Shown here: positions 1 through 22,560 of the stretch, piece after piece
Numbering within the stretch: position 1 is the first letter of the stretch
Layout: the number at the start of each line of letters is the position of its first letter
Assembly (NCBI RefSeq): GCF_023898315.1
Contig: NC_064622.1
Span: 275,457,503 to 275,521,502, forward strand
Direction of reading: 5' to 3'
Origin: Schistocerca nitens
Taxonomy: Eukaryota; Arthropoda; Insecta; Orthoptera; Acrididae
DNA length: 64,000 nt
Notes under the pieces: model-generated
What the model was told of the DNA's origin: nothing
The model's database searches: none
Seen by the model: the letters and a program-made list of their open reading frames with translations, nothing else
Translations under genes and position numbers: made by a program

Positions 1-381
1 AGAGTGAAATTTTCATCGAAGTCATTGCCCACCGTCTTCCAGGCTATTGGTAGCTACTTATATTTGCAAATGGAAGATTACACAAATTCTGGAAACAAAG
101 CTTTGCTGCACCTCTTCGGTAACAGCATTTGGACAAATTTGTATGCATACTTTCTTTTGCTCTTACTTTAGTAGGCTTCCAAATAACACTGTGGTACAAT
201 TCAATCTGAGTTTACAGGGCTCCAGCCTTGAAAACTCTTACATAATTATAACAAAATTCATGTATACTTAATAACCATGAACAACAAAACTCAAGAATTA
301 CAATTACACAAAGCAGATAATGTGAGGTACAGGAAGGAAAAAAGCTACAACAACTGTCATAAGAATCAGTTGAAATATGTA

Positions 382-387
382 TTTATT
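382..387 (-). terminator. candidate polyadenylation signal AATAAA (distal)
   Basis: This is a second minus-strand AATAAA about 1.86 kb after the FAM13 stop codon. Choice between the two needs transcript data. Confidence 0.25.
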
Positions 388-1272
388 TGACAAATAAGTC
401 TTTCAGCTCTTTTAAACAAAAATTTATCAATCACAATCAACAATCTAAAAATACCAACACACATATACATAAATAAAGCTAATTAAAGCAACTGAAAGAT
501 CCACTTTGAACAAAAGGTAACCAACCACAATACATGGAGATACAACTTGAACTCTCATGTATTTGGTATCACCTTTTTTAAGCATTTTACCCACAGCTTC
601 TACAATCTGATACTGGAAACCAGCATGTATAACTAATCCAAATATAGTTTACATGAGGATCGTGTTTCATCAAATGGATGTTACACAAAGTTGCTGTGTT
701 AAATATCATAAGCAATAAACCAACAATAATAACTGAATTCCTGCTTAATATTGTGAAAACTGTGTGTTTCAAAATGTAGTATAATGTTTCAAATTATAAA
801 TGAAAGAAAGTAATTATTTAGAAGACAGACAAACTGTATGAGAGGTGTAACAGAGGTCAGCATAATGTTAGAAGAAAATTCCACAGATCACATTAACATA
901 TAAAACACTATTTCCAACATTGTATTAAGGGACCATAAGGAGATATATTTCCAACAATAATAAAATTAACAGAAAAGCAACTCTCCACAACATTATTTTC
1001 CACTTAGTCAAACACATTGTACTGCAAATACTAAAACAATAGTCAGTCTCTGTCTCGCTATGACAAATTTATATAGGTATTGTATAGGAGAGAATAATTA
1101 TTTTAAACACTAACTTACATGTGTATTTTTTCCCAGTCTCTTGGTTTTGTAACAATGTCACCTGCTTAATAGAAATGCTCAAATTACTGATAGTTCTGGT
1201 CTTGTGTTTCTGCTTCATAAAATTTCAGTTCTCAAAACCAGTACTTTCAAGCTTTTCCTATTGCAAATTACT

Positions 1273-1278
1273 TTTATT
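1273..1278 (-). terminator. candidate polyadenylation signal AATAAA (proximal)
   Basis: This is the first AATAAA hexamer on the minus strand after the FAM13 stop codon, about 970 bases downstream of it. Confidence 0.3.
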
Positions 1279-2244
1279 CCTTCCTTCAGTGGTACGATTG
1301 TATGTCTAAAAATGTGTATGGAGTAATGATGAACATGCATTAAATCACACAGCAGCAAAATTATTTGCCTTAATTCTGGGTTACATAAGGTCTACCTTTC
1401 TTGATAATGCTTGAAACATTGAACCTAATGAATGGTATCTTACACCTAGTTCTAAAGTAACTTCAGTTACTGAACCTTATGCCTACCACATAGGTGGATA
1501 TAACTGGCACATAAAAAATTTGAGATTCCTTAGTCACTCACATTCATTGTAGAACAGCGAAGTTGCATTCATGTATCAAGATCCCCCATAATTTAAGTAA
1601 TCTTGTACACAAAGAAATACTTTTACAGCCATGCAACATATTACAGCTACACTAATACACCAAGATGTTTCACAATTCCACAATAATGTCTATGCCATTG
1701 AAATACCACTATCATCTACTTCTGTTTGATTAGGATGAATGAATAGAACCTTCAAGAAATCAAGCAAGGGAATGTTTCTAACTGCATAACTCACTTCTCA
1801 ACCACATTTTTATATTCACTGAAAGAAGTCAAAAGCACAACAACTAATTTGCAAAGTAAGTGTCACACACTGCATGTCACACTTCACTTCAAAACTGTGA
1901 AGTCCTCTTATGAGTCAAATGTCACTATGTACCTGTTATTAATATAATGACATGGAATACAGTGTAAGCCTGGAGAATAATTGGGGATTGGATGGCATTC
2001 TTCCACATAGTAATTGCCCCAATAACATCAAAGATTCCTACTGGTGTATATTAATCTGAGTAATAGAAAGAAATTAACATCAAATTTAATTTTTTTCACA
2101 GTTCTTGCTTCACCAATAAAGGTGTTCACCAAGAGATCACCAACCACATGAGGAACACTCGAGTCCAGATATCCAAACAAACATGAAATTAAGAAGTGTT
2201 CATCATATAAATAGAGGTGTGTTTCGCAGGAGCATAGCTACTGC

Positions 2245-12950
<10,706 letters not shown>

Positions 12951-13399
12951 CTAAACAATGAATTTAGCGTAGTGACAACTTACTCCAATAATCTGATATC
13001 TTAGAACATCATACTTCCACAGTTTGCGCAAGTTCTTAAACTGTATTAAGCAAATTTTTGTAAAGAATAAATGAACACGAACACCTTCATCCAGAAACAC
13101 GACATACAACACTTTTGTAACTGAATCATCATAAAAAAACAGATTTCTCAGTACTGACTACATACTTTCCAGCTTATGCTACCACTTACAAATCAGCACT
13201 CTGATAGGAATATGTAACAAACTTTGAAGCTGTACTACATTTGACATCCAAGATTTACACTAAATGCTACCAACTACTTTATTTCCTATGCTTCCATAAA
13301 ATTAGTTTCCTATTGCTGCATTGCTTTTAACCTCTTGACGAATTAAAAACATGCCTGATACGCATACATTAAATTCGAGCCTACAGAGAATGTATTCAG

Positions 13400-13504
13400 A
13401 CAACTTAGTGTATAAATTTATTATATGTTCCCGGAAGAATGTTACAGTTGGAATTCTTTTAGTACAATAATTTTCTAAATTTGTCCTTGGAACAATTATA
13501 GTGC
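13400..13504. repeat. 105-base direct repeat, left copy
   Basis: This stretch is about 90% identical over its length to 14070-14176 in the same orientation. A shared core is GGAAGAATGTTACAGTTGGA. About 565 bases separate the copies. Confidence 0.85.
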
Positions 13505-14069
13505 CCTCTCACTCCCTCTTGGGAGGGTACGGCATCATGTTGAATTTGTTCCAAAACTAACATGAAGAACCTGTAGCTGCTCCTGAAGCTTGGCCTATGT
13601 ATGAAAGTTCATCCTGTTCTAGTTAATCTTAATATGTGACAAATTAAAACTACAGAGATGAAGCATATTTTACAATGTTTCTGAAGCCAGGTTTTACTTT
13701 TAACTGACAAACCGATTCTATGCATGTAACTGCAGACATAATAATGACAATGTCATATGCCTGACATCAGTGTTGACAGGAGTGTGTGCATTTTAAATGC
13801 GGTTGACACAAAGGTCGAGTACAATTTCACGACTTCTCTGAGAAAACTGTTCCTACTCTTATCCTTTGACAGTCTGAGCACCGAAGAAAACATCAACAAC
13901 GCTTGGTAAAATGTGAGACTGTGATTTCTGCGACTTTTTTCACTTCATTTTCTTTACAATGATACTGTCCATTCTCTAGCCCAGAGGGTTGAGCGAGCTG
14001 GTAGACGAGCAGATGGAGTTCCAACTGAGAATGTTTGGGAGGGGGCTTCTAATTCCGGAATTTGTCTAC

Positions 14070-14176
14070 AAACAACTTAGCGTATAAATGTATTACATGT
14101 TTCCGGAAGAATGTTACAGTTGGAATTCTTTTAGTACAATAATTGTCTAAATTTGTCCTTGGGGCATATATAGTGT
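14070..14176. repeat. 105-base direct repeat, right copy
   Basis: This is the partner of 13400-13504. Differences are scattered substitutions. The pair could be short terminal repeats of a small retroelement or a segmental duplication. Confidence 0.85.
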
Positions 14177-14235
14177 CCGAAAATCTTGGTCAGGACAGGG
14201 TTTGGGAAATGACTAATATAATTTAACAAAATATT

Positions 14236-14241
<6 letters not shown>

Positions 14242-14280
<39 letters not shown>
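14242..14280 (+). repeat. (GT)n microsatellite
   Basis: A perfect dinucleotide run of about 39 bases inside the probable first intron of FAM13. Confidence 0.95.
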
Positions 14281-14283
<3 letters not shown>

Positions 14284-14921
14284 ACTGAGGGTAAATGCCG
14301 AAGATCGATGGCGTATGAAAAGTGCCCTCCAACGTTTCATTTATTGATGTTGCATATCATACAGTTTAAAGTAAAGCACCCCATATTAGGTCAGTAGGAC
14401 TGTAACGAGACTGCTCAGCAATAATACTTTGTAAGGGATGAAAGACTTAACGCCCGCGATAAGTTTTAAGAAACAATTGCTACCAAAACCCTAGAGGTTA
14501 GGAATCAATCACAGCCGTGATCATTCCTAACAGTGGGCTTATCTAGCCTAGCCTGCCATCTGTTGAAGCGCCAGAAAGTACTGACGCCAAACTGCACCGG
14601 TAGATGCCGGGCACACATCGTTGCTAAACGCTTGTTGCCGAGTTCTCGTTCTGCTCCGTAGTGAGCGGTTATAATCTTTCGGCGAAATTGTTGCTGCACA
14701 GTGTGTACATAAAGCATAGCACCCTTAAGTACTGTCTCTTTATACTATCAAACGATTCCTCGGGAGATCTGATGACCTTGAGGTAAGTGATTAGAAATTC
14801 TACAGTTCGGTAGTTTGTTGAAACTATACTGACGATGTGTTAATATATCCCCTTACTCATTCGCAGTTAACAGATAATCACAATATATAGAGAAAAATGA
14901 CAAAGTCTATCAGGAATTTAC

Positions 14922-14962
14922 CTGGGCGCCTTTGTTGCTCCTTGTTGGTAAAATCTAGTAAC
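14922..14962 (-). CDS. possible 41-base alternative exon of FAM13
   Basis: A minus-strand acceptor (GACACAG) and donor (CCCAG|GTAAAT) bound 41 bases that are open in the frame entering at phase 0 and leaving at phase 2, giving VTRFYQQGATKAP. The outgoing phase fits the exon at 12828-12950. Its incoming phase does not fit the candidate exon at 16213, so both cannot be used together. Support is limited to splice-site pattern and phase. Confidence 0.15.
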
Positions 14963-16212
14963 CTGTGTCAACAACACGACCGATCAACATATCTGCAGTA
15001 TAAAGACTTGTAAACAGGGGTAATCCTCCATTTGCGTTTTCAGAATACAATATTCTTTGGGCAAGAGTTACGTACTGTCATCGTCCTCCACACTTCTTTC
15101 ATAGATCCGAACCAAAATTGTCAGGTATGTGTATTACGTAATATGACTTTCCAAAGCAGTTATACAGAAAAGCGAGTTAAATATATTGTGAACACAGAGC
15201 TGTGGGTACACTAAATATTAATGTGCTACCCCAGCCTTATTTCGTATTCACATTTGGTGGCTTTCGATACTCAAATGGTTGCCTTCCAACTTACCCTAGA
15301 TCCCAGGCTACGCTACACTACACATCACCACATATAAGGTTTTCAGGTTGATCACATCATCTCATACTAATCATTCTCTAAATTAACTGCCAGATATGTT
15401 CGCATACTAATCTTGAGCTAATCAACGTAAAATTAATTGTGTGCGTGAAATCATGTATAACAAAATAAATAGAATATATTACGGGGGGAGGGCGCAATTT
15501 ACAGAATTAGCGTAGCTGAGCAGCTTTACGAAAGGGGGAAAATATTTCAACTACGGAACGCTGTCAGATGCACGCACAATCACTGTTGCCGCAAAACCAC
15601 TACATACGCAACTGTGTAGCGGTGTCGTGAAATGACGAATATCAGCAAGAGTTAAACGAGCTGAAGCTGGATGCCAGCGAAATATGTAATGCAGAACAAA
15701 CACGAACATACCCCAAAACGCCGCCCTTCTGTAGGTTTCCCCAGTCTGAGGGCAAATGGTAGAGAGCTCCACGTTTCAGAAGTCACGAAAGTCATGAATT
15801 CGCTGCTGGCTAGAAAATCGATAGGGTTAAAGTTAACTGGTACGAAGCACAGCGATGACGAGGTACAGTAAACCTGACGACTGTGACACGTATGAAACAA
15901 TTCCATAAATGTTTATGACACCACCGAAAATGTCTACGTAGACAATACGGTGCCGGCTACGGAACTCTCAGCAAGGGCCTTGACGATACCTAACATTAAT
16001 TTCGTATGTTCTGACAAGTAATTTTGGTAAAATTTAAAAGTTCACTAAATGAGCAGCCAGCCGTTGGGGACGTCTCTGCAACAGTCATTAACGGATGCTT
16101 CTGCAGCAGAAGGCTACAAGCACAGATCGCGTATTCCAACTGATTCACATTCTAGCAGTCGCTTGGAGAACAGCACAACAGTAAGCAGCACTGGCGCAGC
16201 CGGGATCTTTAC

Positions 16213-16232
16213 CTTGTCAGTCGGCACACCAT
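16213..16232 (-). CDS. FAM13: candidate first coding exon of the FAM13 gene
   Basis: On the minus strand an ATG at 16232-16230 opens six codons (MVCRLT) plus two bases before the donor AAG|GTAAAG. The outgoing phase is exactly what the exon at 12828-12950 needs, and the junction would read R followed by LLDHAIQATV. The site lies at the edge of a CpG-rich block, as expected for an insect first exon. The frame stays open for roughly 60 further codons upstream without another ATG, so a longer product starting from an upstream exon cannot be excluded. This is an inference with no transcript support. Confidence 0.3.
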
Positions 16233-16760
16233 GAGTGCCTGCAGTGGTTGTTGCGCGGCTGCGATACCAAAGGCTCCGCTCAGCAGCGCAGAAATGTCGG
16301 GCGGCCTGAGAAAGGTCCTCTTCTCCAAAAACCGGAGGAAAACGTCTGCCGTTAGGCCTTCCAGTTTCGAAGCGGTGTCGGCGCACACAGTACCGTGTGC
16401 TGCTGTTCACTATCACACTCACTATCCGGACGGTCCACCGGGCGACAAGCGTCTTACGCTCCTGTACAAGACAAGTCCTGGCGCGGAATGGTAGCGGCCG
16501 GTTCGCAGCGGCATCCGATATATAGAACGGCTACTGCCGGCGGCTTCGCGTGATCACTGACCACCAGGCGCGCGGCGCGGTTCTGCCGGGTGCTGCCGGC
16601 CGGTGGTGGGGGGAGCGCCGGCGGGTGGTGGGGGTATCGGAAGTCGCGGGTAGGGGAGGGGAGTCGGCACTGCTCGACTCGGGCCGACAGCGGTAGGAAA
16701 ATAACCTTCCTCTCGCTGGCAAAGGAGCCTACCACGCCCCACAATTAGCCCTTGCATCTG
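16230..16760. promoter_or_regulatory. CpG-rich block, probable promoter region of FAM13
   Basis: GC and CpG density rise sharply here compared with the AT-rich flanks, peaking at about 16490-16670. The block lies immediately 5' of the candidate FAM13 first exon on the minus strand. Overlapping open frames occur on both strands, which is expected from composition alone. A short GATATATAG TATA-like string is at about 16518. Promoter assignment is inferred from position and composition. Confidence 0.4.
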
Positions 16761-17024
16761 CAGTGGAGCCTAATGCGAATCTTTTGAGAAAGCGCTGTGT
16801 GCGCAGAATGTAATCCTGCGGTTCCTTATCGTTCCTTCACATACACAAGCTTCTCAACTGAAGCAGGAGCTCCCGCATGTGGTTTGCAGTAGATTATGTG
16901 TTTAAGAATAACAAATCGTCCATTGTATTTATACATTTATAATTTTTTTCTATGTTCGGCGGGTTTCTGAATCAAAATTCCATTCACAAGGGCTACAATG
17001 CAGATACAGACTCTGAAAATGTAG

Positions 17025-17244
17025 CAGGAGAGCTTCTGTGAAGTTTGGAAGGTAGGAGACGAGGTACTGGCGGAATTACAGCTGTGAGGGCGGGGCGTGA
17101 GTCGTGCACGGGTAGCTCTGTGGTAGAGCACTTGCCCGCGAAAGGCAAAGGTCCCGAGTTCGAGTCTCGGTTCGGCACACAGTTTTAATCTGCCAGGAAG
17201 TTTCGTATCAGCGCACACTCCGCTGTGAAAATTTCATTCTAGAT
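17025..17244 (+). mobile_element. 5'-truncated tRNA-SINE monomer
   Basis: TSD TCTGAAAATGTAG lies at 17012-17024 and 17245-17257. It starts CAGGAGAGCTTCTGTG, contains a sense tRNA-like region at 17106-17178 and ends GAAAATTTCATTCTAGA. This single copy fixes the family's 3' end as the TCATTCTGG motif and shows that the tRNA-like part is internal. Confidence 0.85.
17106..17178 (+). tRNA. SINE-embedded tRNA-like sequence, anticodon position CGA
   Basis: The structure is the same as the other copies (loop CGCGAAA, T-arm CCGAG/CTCGG), but the D-loop is shorter (CTGTGGTA context). Probably a pseudogene. Confidence 0.35.
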
Positions 17245-17586
17245 TCTGAAAATGTAGTTTAGACTTCGAAAACGCGTTGGTAACTGAAAAAAAAAGTGAT
17301 CAGAATCTAGCGACTGTATGCAGTTTGTTTTTCAGCAAGCAGCCGAGTGGAAACCACTCGGCTGGTAGAGATATCATTCATGCGAATGAATTTTTCTTCA
17401 TTGTGCTGATTATTGGTTATGTTGCGCAAGAAAGCAAGTCAACTGTGGGCCGAAATACGGTGCTTTTCATAAAACTGCTTTCTTTCAACGGATATTCATC
17501 CGAAATACTTTTAAGTTTTAGGAGTCAACAGTTAAATGACTGACCGAGTTCCGACGTGTTCGTACTTCCCATTATGATGATCCTCA

Positions 17587-18412
17587 GGGCCGGTTTGAGG
17601 GCAATGTGACACAAACGGCTGCTTGAACCGTCGTCCCAAAGACCTCCTGTCAAGAGGATGGACATGCAAAGACTACTAGACTACTACTGCCACTGTCATT
17701 ACTTATTTTTCAATTAACGTCACTAACTCTGCCAGAAGCACGGGTTTAGCTATACCGCATTTATTCTCCGATAAGGCGTGATTACATGTTGGTACAACGC
17801 GTTTTCCGCGCTATTCCGAGAATTGAACTTGAGCGACTGCTAACCCTGAACTGTACAACTGGTAGTGTAGCGATGTGGCAAACAATTTTCTGTTGAAATT
17901 TCATTTTCTTGGATACACCGAGAAGATAATATGCAATCTTTCTTACCCGTTATTCCTGTTAGCTGTTTATTTCCACTCTGGTAGTTTGAATCTATGAATT
18001 TCGCTAATAACTGATCATTCGCACACCCAACCAACCACATAAACAGCAATTGGCGTTCAGCCGTTCGGGTTTATTCGGCTCAGCTCGTATAGCCCCATCC
18101 CATTTTGTGTGCTGGAAACTTTCTTATTTTTAGATGTGATGGGGATTCCCTTGGCAGACACATCACACACGCATTCAAAAATCAACTTATGAATCGTTCG
18201 GAAATGAACTTAGAAGATGTTCAAAAACCAACAGGGAAGCGTTTCAAAATCATATGAACAATCGATAGACCAACATGCGCTGGATGCTAGACGCTTTGTG
18301 AAACAAGGTTTTTATTTTTCTTCAAGAATATGAATTTAGCACCCCATGAAATTGCCGCCCAGGGCAGATATCCCGGTTTGCGACCCCCTCCCCCCATCCA
18401 GATCCGGGCCTT
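17587..18412. mobile_element. possible degraded non-autonomous hAT-like element
   Basis: The left end reads CAGGGCCGGTTTGAGG. The right end has GCCGCCCAGGGCAGATATCC and a terminal GATCCGGGCC. Together these resemble hAT family termini. No transposase is decodable and no convincing 8-base TSD was found. Confidence 0.3.
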
Positions 18413-19915
18413 TCTGGAACTGATCGTGCGCATACACAAAGCGAATCCTCAGCAAGTAAAGTGGTGATGACATGCTATTACTGTCAAGGAACTGCTATCA
18501 CCGCTGCTAAGGAATTCTCAGTTACCGTTGTTTGCTTGGAAGCACGTTCTTCCGTTTGAGTGTTTTAGTAGAGAAGGAGATGGCGGAAACACTCTCAAAA
18601 GAGTCAAGTCTTACACGTGGATTGCAAGTATTAAGCATATTCGTAACTGTACGGCAGCCAAACATTTCCATTATCATTCTGCTTCGCACAATTAAATCAA
18701 GCATGCTTATTAGAATTTTCCTTCGTGGTTTCATCTACTTCTTTTATCTTACGCAGCTGTTCTGGTTCTGGATGTGCCTCAATGTTTTATGCCTGGGCAA
18801 TTAAAGCTGTTTTTCGGTCTCTCCCAGCGACGTCTGGTATTGTTAACGTGTTGATTTTAGCATATAAAACATTAAAAAGAAAAATAAATATACGGAAATT
18901 ATATCTACAATATAAGCCATAATTTATGCGATGGAACGTTACAAGTCAAACTAAAATAAACGAGTTACGTTATAAACCATAATAACATTAACGAACAATG
19001 CAAAAAATTAAGTAAATGGAGAAGTAGTGTGACTTTACAAGACCCGATATGTAAGCAATGTGACAAGTACAAATTCAGAGATAAGCAACGTCATAATTAG
19101 GAAATGCCATGTACAAAATGACATTGTAACAATTCAAAAGGTCACTCTATATACACTCCACTACTCCTCTTGTTTCTCCATTACACTAAGGTTACAACAG
19201 CCATCTCTCGGCAGTTCTTCGCACTAGGCTCATCCCACTACCGCTTTTTTTTTTCAGGGCTAGATAAAAACTAGTATTTTTTGAGGTGTCAATGCTAATG
19301 TGGGTGTGGATATATTTGAGATCATTCTGGAATAGCGAACAGATTCGTTACCGTGCTCAGAGGCCTGTGTATGGCAACGAGTCAGTTTGCCATAATATTA
19401 CACCCTCTGGATGACGCTACCCAGCTGAACACCCAATACCAGTTGCTGACATTTTCAAAGGTAATGACGCCCTAGATGGTCTTTACGGGAAACAAGCTCT
19501 CTCCCAGTCAAAGTAGACTGGGTAAACAGTTAACAACTGCGTAGATTAATAAACTTCGAAACACTAACGACCCTGGAAGATTTATTTCTTGCCGTACCAC
19601 ATGTGAAGATTTCGCTTGCTCATCTCAGATAGTATTTTTATCTATACACGGGAAGTGGGCTGCCCGTTAATTCGAAAAATGTTGCCTTCTGTTAGTATCT
19701 GTGTTTCGTAACTTGCAGAAGGTGTACTGCTTTTGTGGCTATGGTTACGAATATAGGTGACTTCGATGTTTGTGACATTCGGTAAGTTGGCTTTTCCTGT
19801 TGGTAGTGTCCTAGTTATTAACGTTTGAAGCTCTGCAGTACTGACTCCGAACTTATTCTACTTCTTTGTTCAATGAAATGTATAACTTCACATTTTACTA
19901 CGTATTTAACCCATT
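18413..19915. other. no recognised feature
   Basis: AT-rich sequence without a supportable gene. Short open frames on both strands show no family motif and no splice-consistent neighbours. Confidence 0.4.
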
Positions 19916-19918
19916 GCT

Positions 19919-20205
19919 GTCCGCCCCCGTTAGCTGAGTTGTCAGCGCGGCGGAATACCACGCTTAAGGGGCCCGGTTTCGATTACCGGCTGGAGCAGAT
20001 TTTCTCCGCTCAGGGACTGGGTGTTGTGTTGTCCTCGTCACCATTTCATACCCATCTCCGACGCGCAAATCGCCCAATGTGGCGTCGATTGGAAGAAGTA
20101 CTTGCCCTCGGCGGCCGAACTTACCCGTATGGGGGACTCCAGGCCCACAATGCCGTACGCACATTTCCATTTTCCAACCTATTGCTAATCCCTGCATTGG
20201 TCTGA
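19919..20205 (+). mobile_element. tRNA-derived SINE, second family
   Basis: The head GTTAGCTGAGTTGTCAGCGC (A box) followed by GGTTTCGATTACCGG (B box) is tRNA-like. The tail region carries a GTGTTGTGTTGTCC segment and CCAGGCCCACAATGCCGTAC. No clear TSD was found. Confidence 0.65.
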
Positions 20206-20825
20206 ACAGCATATTCGAGCATCTTTTTGAAGTACTCTGAGGTGACGTATTTTCCAGGGTGGTCATATAACGAATGACCGACTGAAACTGTCAACCAGCA
20301 ATATGTTAAAGTTTTCGTGAAGCGCTAGGACACAGAGGGCAACTATTTTTCTGTTTCGCTAGTGCTCGTAACTTTCGTATCTATCGAGATAATGAACAAA
20401 CAGTAACGTTTTAAATGTAAATACGTACTTTTTCATTACGATATGTAGTGGCAAGACCTTCATTACGATTTGCAGAGGAACTTGTTAAAAGCAGACGCAG
20501 GAAATTGCCGAATGGGAAAGCCAGTACTGCTTGTACAGCGTAATTTCACTAGTTTTCCCCTACAAATATCGGGGAAAGAGGCAGCTCCAGCGCTGCGTTG
20601 GCAGATTGACGTAATGACATTACGCACATTCCCCGCCTTTTACCAAGAAAGAATGCAGTGAAATCTCCAACAAACTTTGTATCACCACAGAATATATCAC
20701 CACAGAATATTTCTTGAAAGCTCTGGGACGTCGTTAAACAACATTTGTACTTATACTAAAAATATCTCTGTAGGAAAGAGGTTGCGAGCAGAGCTCACAC
20801 AGCAAAATACTCACCCACTGTATCT

Positions 20826-21232
20826 TTTCTTTCTTTTCTTTTGCTTGTGCCTTTCGTCCCGCAGATACGCAGGGTCGGCATGGTTAATCGGATGTGACAA
20901 TGTTAGCTGAAGGGGTGGCTAGATGCCCTTCCTGCCGCCACCCCGTAGCCCCCGGGAAGGAATTAGTGTACCCCAACTGTCTGCGACTAGTGTAATCCAT
21001 GGAAGAGTGCGAAAGTGTTCAGATGTCTGCGAGCCGTGTAACTGAGGCGGGACGTGGGGACCAGCCCGGTATTCACCTAGGGGGGTGCGGAAAACCGCCT
21101 AAAAACCACATCCAAGCTGGCCGGCACACCGGCCCTCGTCGTTAATCCGCCGGGCGGATTCGATCCGGGGCCGGCGCGCCTACCCGAGTCCAGTGGAAGC
21201 AGCGCGTTAGCGCCCTCGGCTAACCTGGCGGG
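20826..21232 (-). mobile_element. long tRNA-derived SINE with 18-base TSD
   Basis: An 18-base TSD TACTCACCCACTGTATCT lies at 20808-20825 and 21233-21250. On the minus strand it opens with GGTTAGCCGAGGGCGCTAAC and a B box GGATCGAATCC, runs about 400 bases, and ends in an A-rich AAAGAAAAGAAAGAAAAG tail. The perfect TSD suggests a fairly recent insertion. Confidence 0.85.
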
Positions 21233-21899
21233 TACTCACCCACTGTATCTCACCTGCAAATACCTCTTCTCGACATCTTCAACCGCGTCCAAAATATTGT
21301 AGACAAATTGCGGAACAAGACACCTGAAGTGATAAGGCGAGTGATAACGTCTAAGGAACTTACGTCCGGAAATGCATGTTTCCATTCCAGTGACCATTTT
21401 ATTCCTGCATTCTACCGCCCTATACAGTGCACAGTACATTACTGTGGATCGAACAACATAGTTGCCCGCCAGATATTACTATCGTTCCCAAAGACGGTAG
21501 CGGTACGGCCCATTAGAACATAAGGACACATGAGAGGAAAATTAATCATATCAGAAAAATCACGCTAGTGCCGCGGAACGCGGCCTCTAGTGTTGATAAC
21601 GGGCTCAACAGCGCGAGAAACAGAGTCCAGAAGATTCTTTAGGAATCCAGCTCAAGCCACTCACTGACGACTGGATCCTGCAGAGCTACGGGATTGACGG
21701 AATGCTGACTGATACCTTTCACCTACTGTTCCAATAGTCTGTTGGGATTAAGATTGGATGAATTACATATGTGACTGAGTACTGCAGTCTTATGACGAAG
21801 GCTGTTGTTATCTTGCAAGATGGAAGTGCCTACAGCAAATTCGTCACGAAATATGCAGAAGGAAGAGGAGCATTTGGTTACCAAAAATGTTGAAGTAAA

Positions 21900-22330
21900 C
21901 ATCCTAGATTATGTAATATGAATGAGTGGACCCAGTTCATGATACGAAAAATGCCTCCAAAACATCACAGAACCAATTCCGGCCTGAACTGCACCCTCCA
22001 GAATTGCGGGTTAATCGCCTCACTGGCATATCAGTGCACTTGTCGCCCTGCGTCAGTTGAAAAGAGGCAAAATCGCTACTTGGAGGGCCACTACACGCCT
22101 CCAGTCAGCTACTATCCAGTCTATGTTGTTTAGGCCGTTGAAAACGTGCAGGCTTATGAACCACTGAGAACACTGGGCTTTGCGAAGCACCCGAATCCAT
22201 CGTATGCAACTTTCTTCGCAACGTTTGCTTGAAAAATGGTTGGTTCAATTCTGCATTCACTGACAGCACCAATTTCTGTTGCATTTGAATCCGATCATCA
22301 TTGACACGGCGCAAAGTGGTTCAGAACGGC
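21900..22330 (-). mobile_element. Tc1-like transposase remnant
   Basis: The minus strand decodes to NQPFFKQTLRRKLHTMDSGA followed by frames with stops (FRPELVL, CFGGIF). The TLRRxLHxM-S motif is the Tc1 DNA-binding to catalytic linker. Catalytic residues are not intact. Confidence 0.6.
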
Positions 22331-22384
22331 CTAATCCCTGGCGAAAACTAGAAAAGTGAGAATAATAATTCCAAAATTTCCAAT

Positions 22385-22560
22385 TTTAGGTTTTTGGGGT
22401 CACTGATTACGAATTTAATATCAAAATTATGAAATTCAAGATGGCGGACATTTGGGAAAAATTATAACTTCATCGGTCCGAAAATTTGCACCATTGGGTT
22501 TTCGGAGTCGCTAATTACGAATTTGATATTAGATTCATAACATCTGAAATTCCAAAATGA
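22385..22560 (+). repeat. imperfect tandem pair, period about 109 bases
   Basis: GGTTTTTGGGGTCACTGATT at 22389 recurs as GGTTTTCGGAGTCGCTAATT at about 22498, each followed by ACGAATTTRATATYA. One unit contains AAATTCAAGATGGCGGAC. Confidence 0.6.

Larger units (their letters stand above)
1..2244 (-). other. FAM13: 3' untranslated region and downstream flank of FAM13
   Basis: The stretch is AT-rich with no coding signal on either strand. Minus-strand AATAAA hexamers lie at 1278-1273 and 387-382. Either could end the transcript, so the 3' UTR may be about 1 or 1.9 kb. No repeat family is recognised. Confidence 0.45.
12963..16212 (-). other. probable FAM13 first intron
   Basis: The stretch is AT-rich with no conserved coding segment. 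It holds the 105-base direct repeats at 13.4 and 14.07 kb and a GT microsatellite at 14.24 kb, both listed separately. Otherwise I see nothing I can name. Confidence 0.4.

Noticed and set aside
16231-16494. Plus-strand 87-codon frame starting MSACSGCC in the CpG block
   Set aside because: It lies in high-GC sequence with open frames on both strands and lacks homology or splice support, though a bidirectional promoter cannot be excluded.
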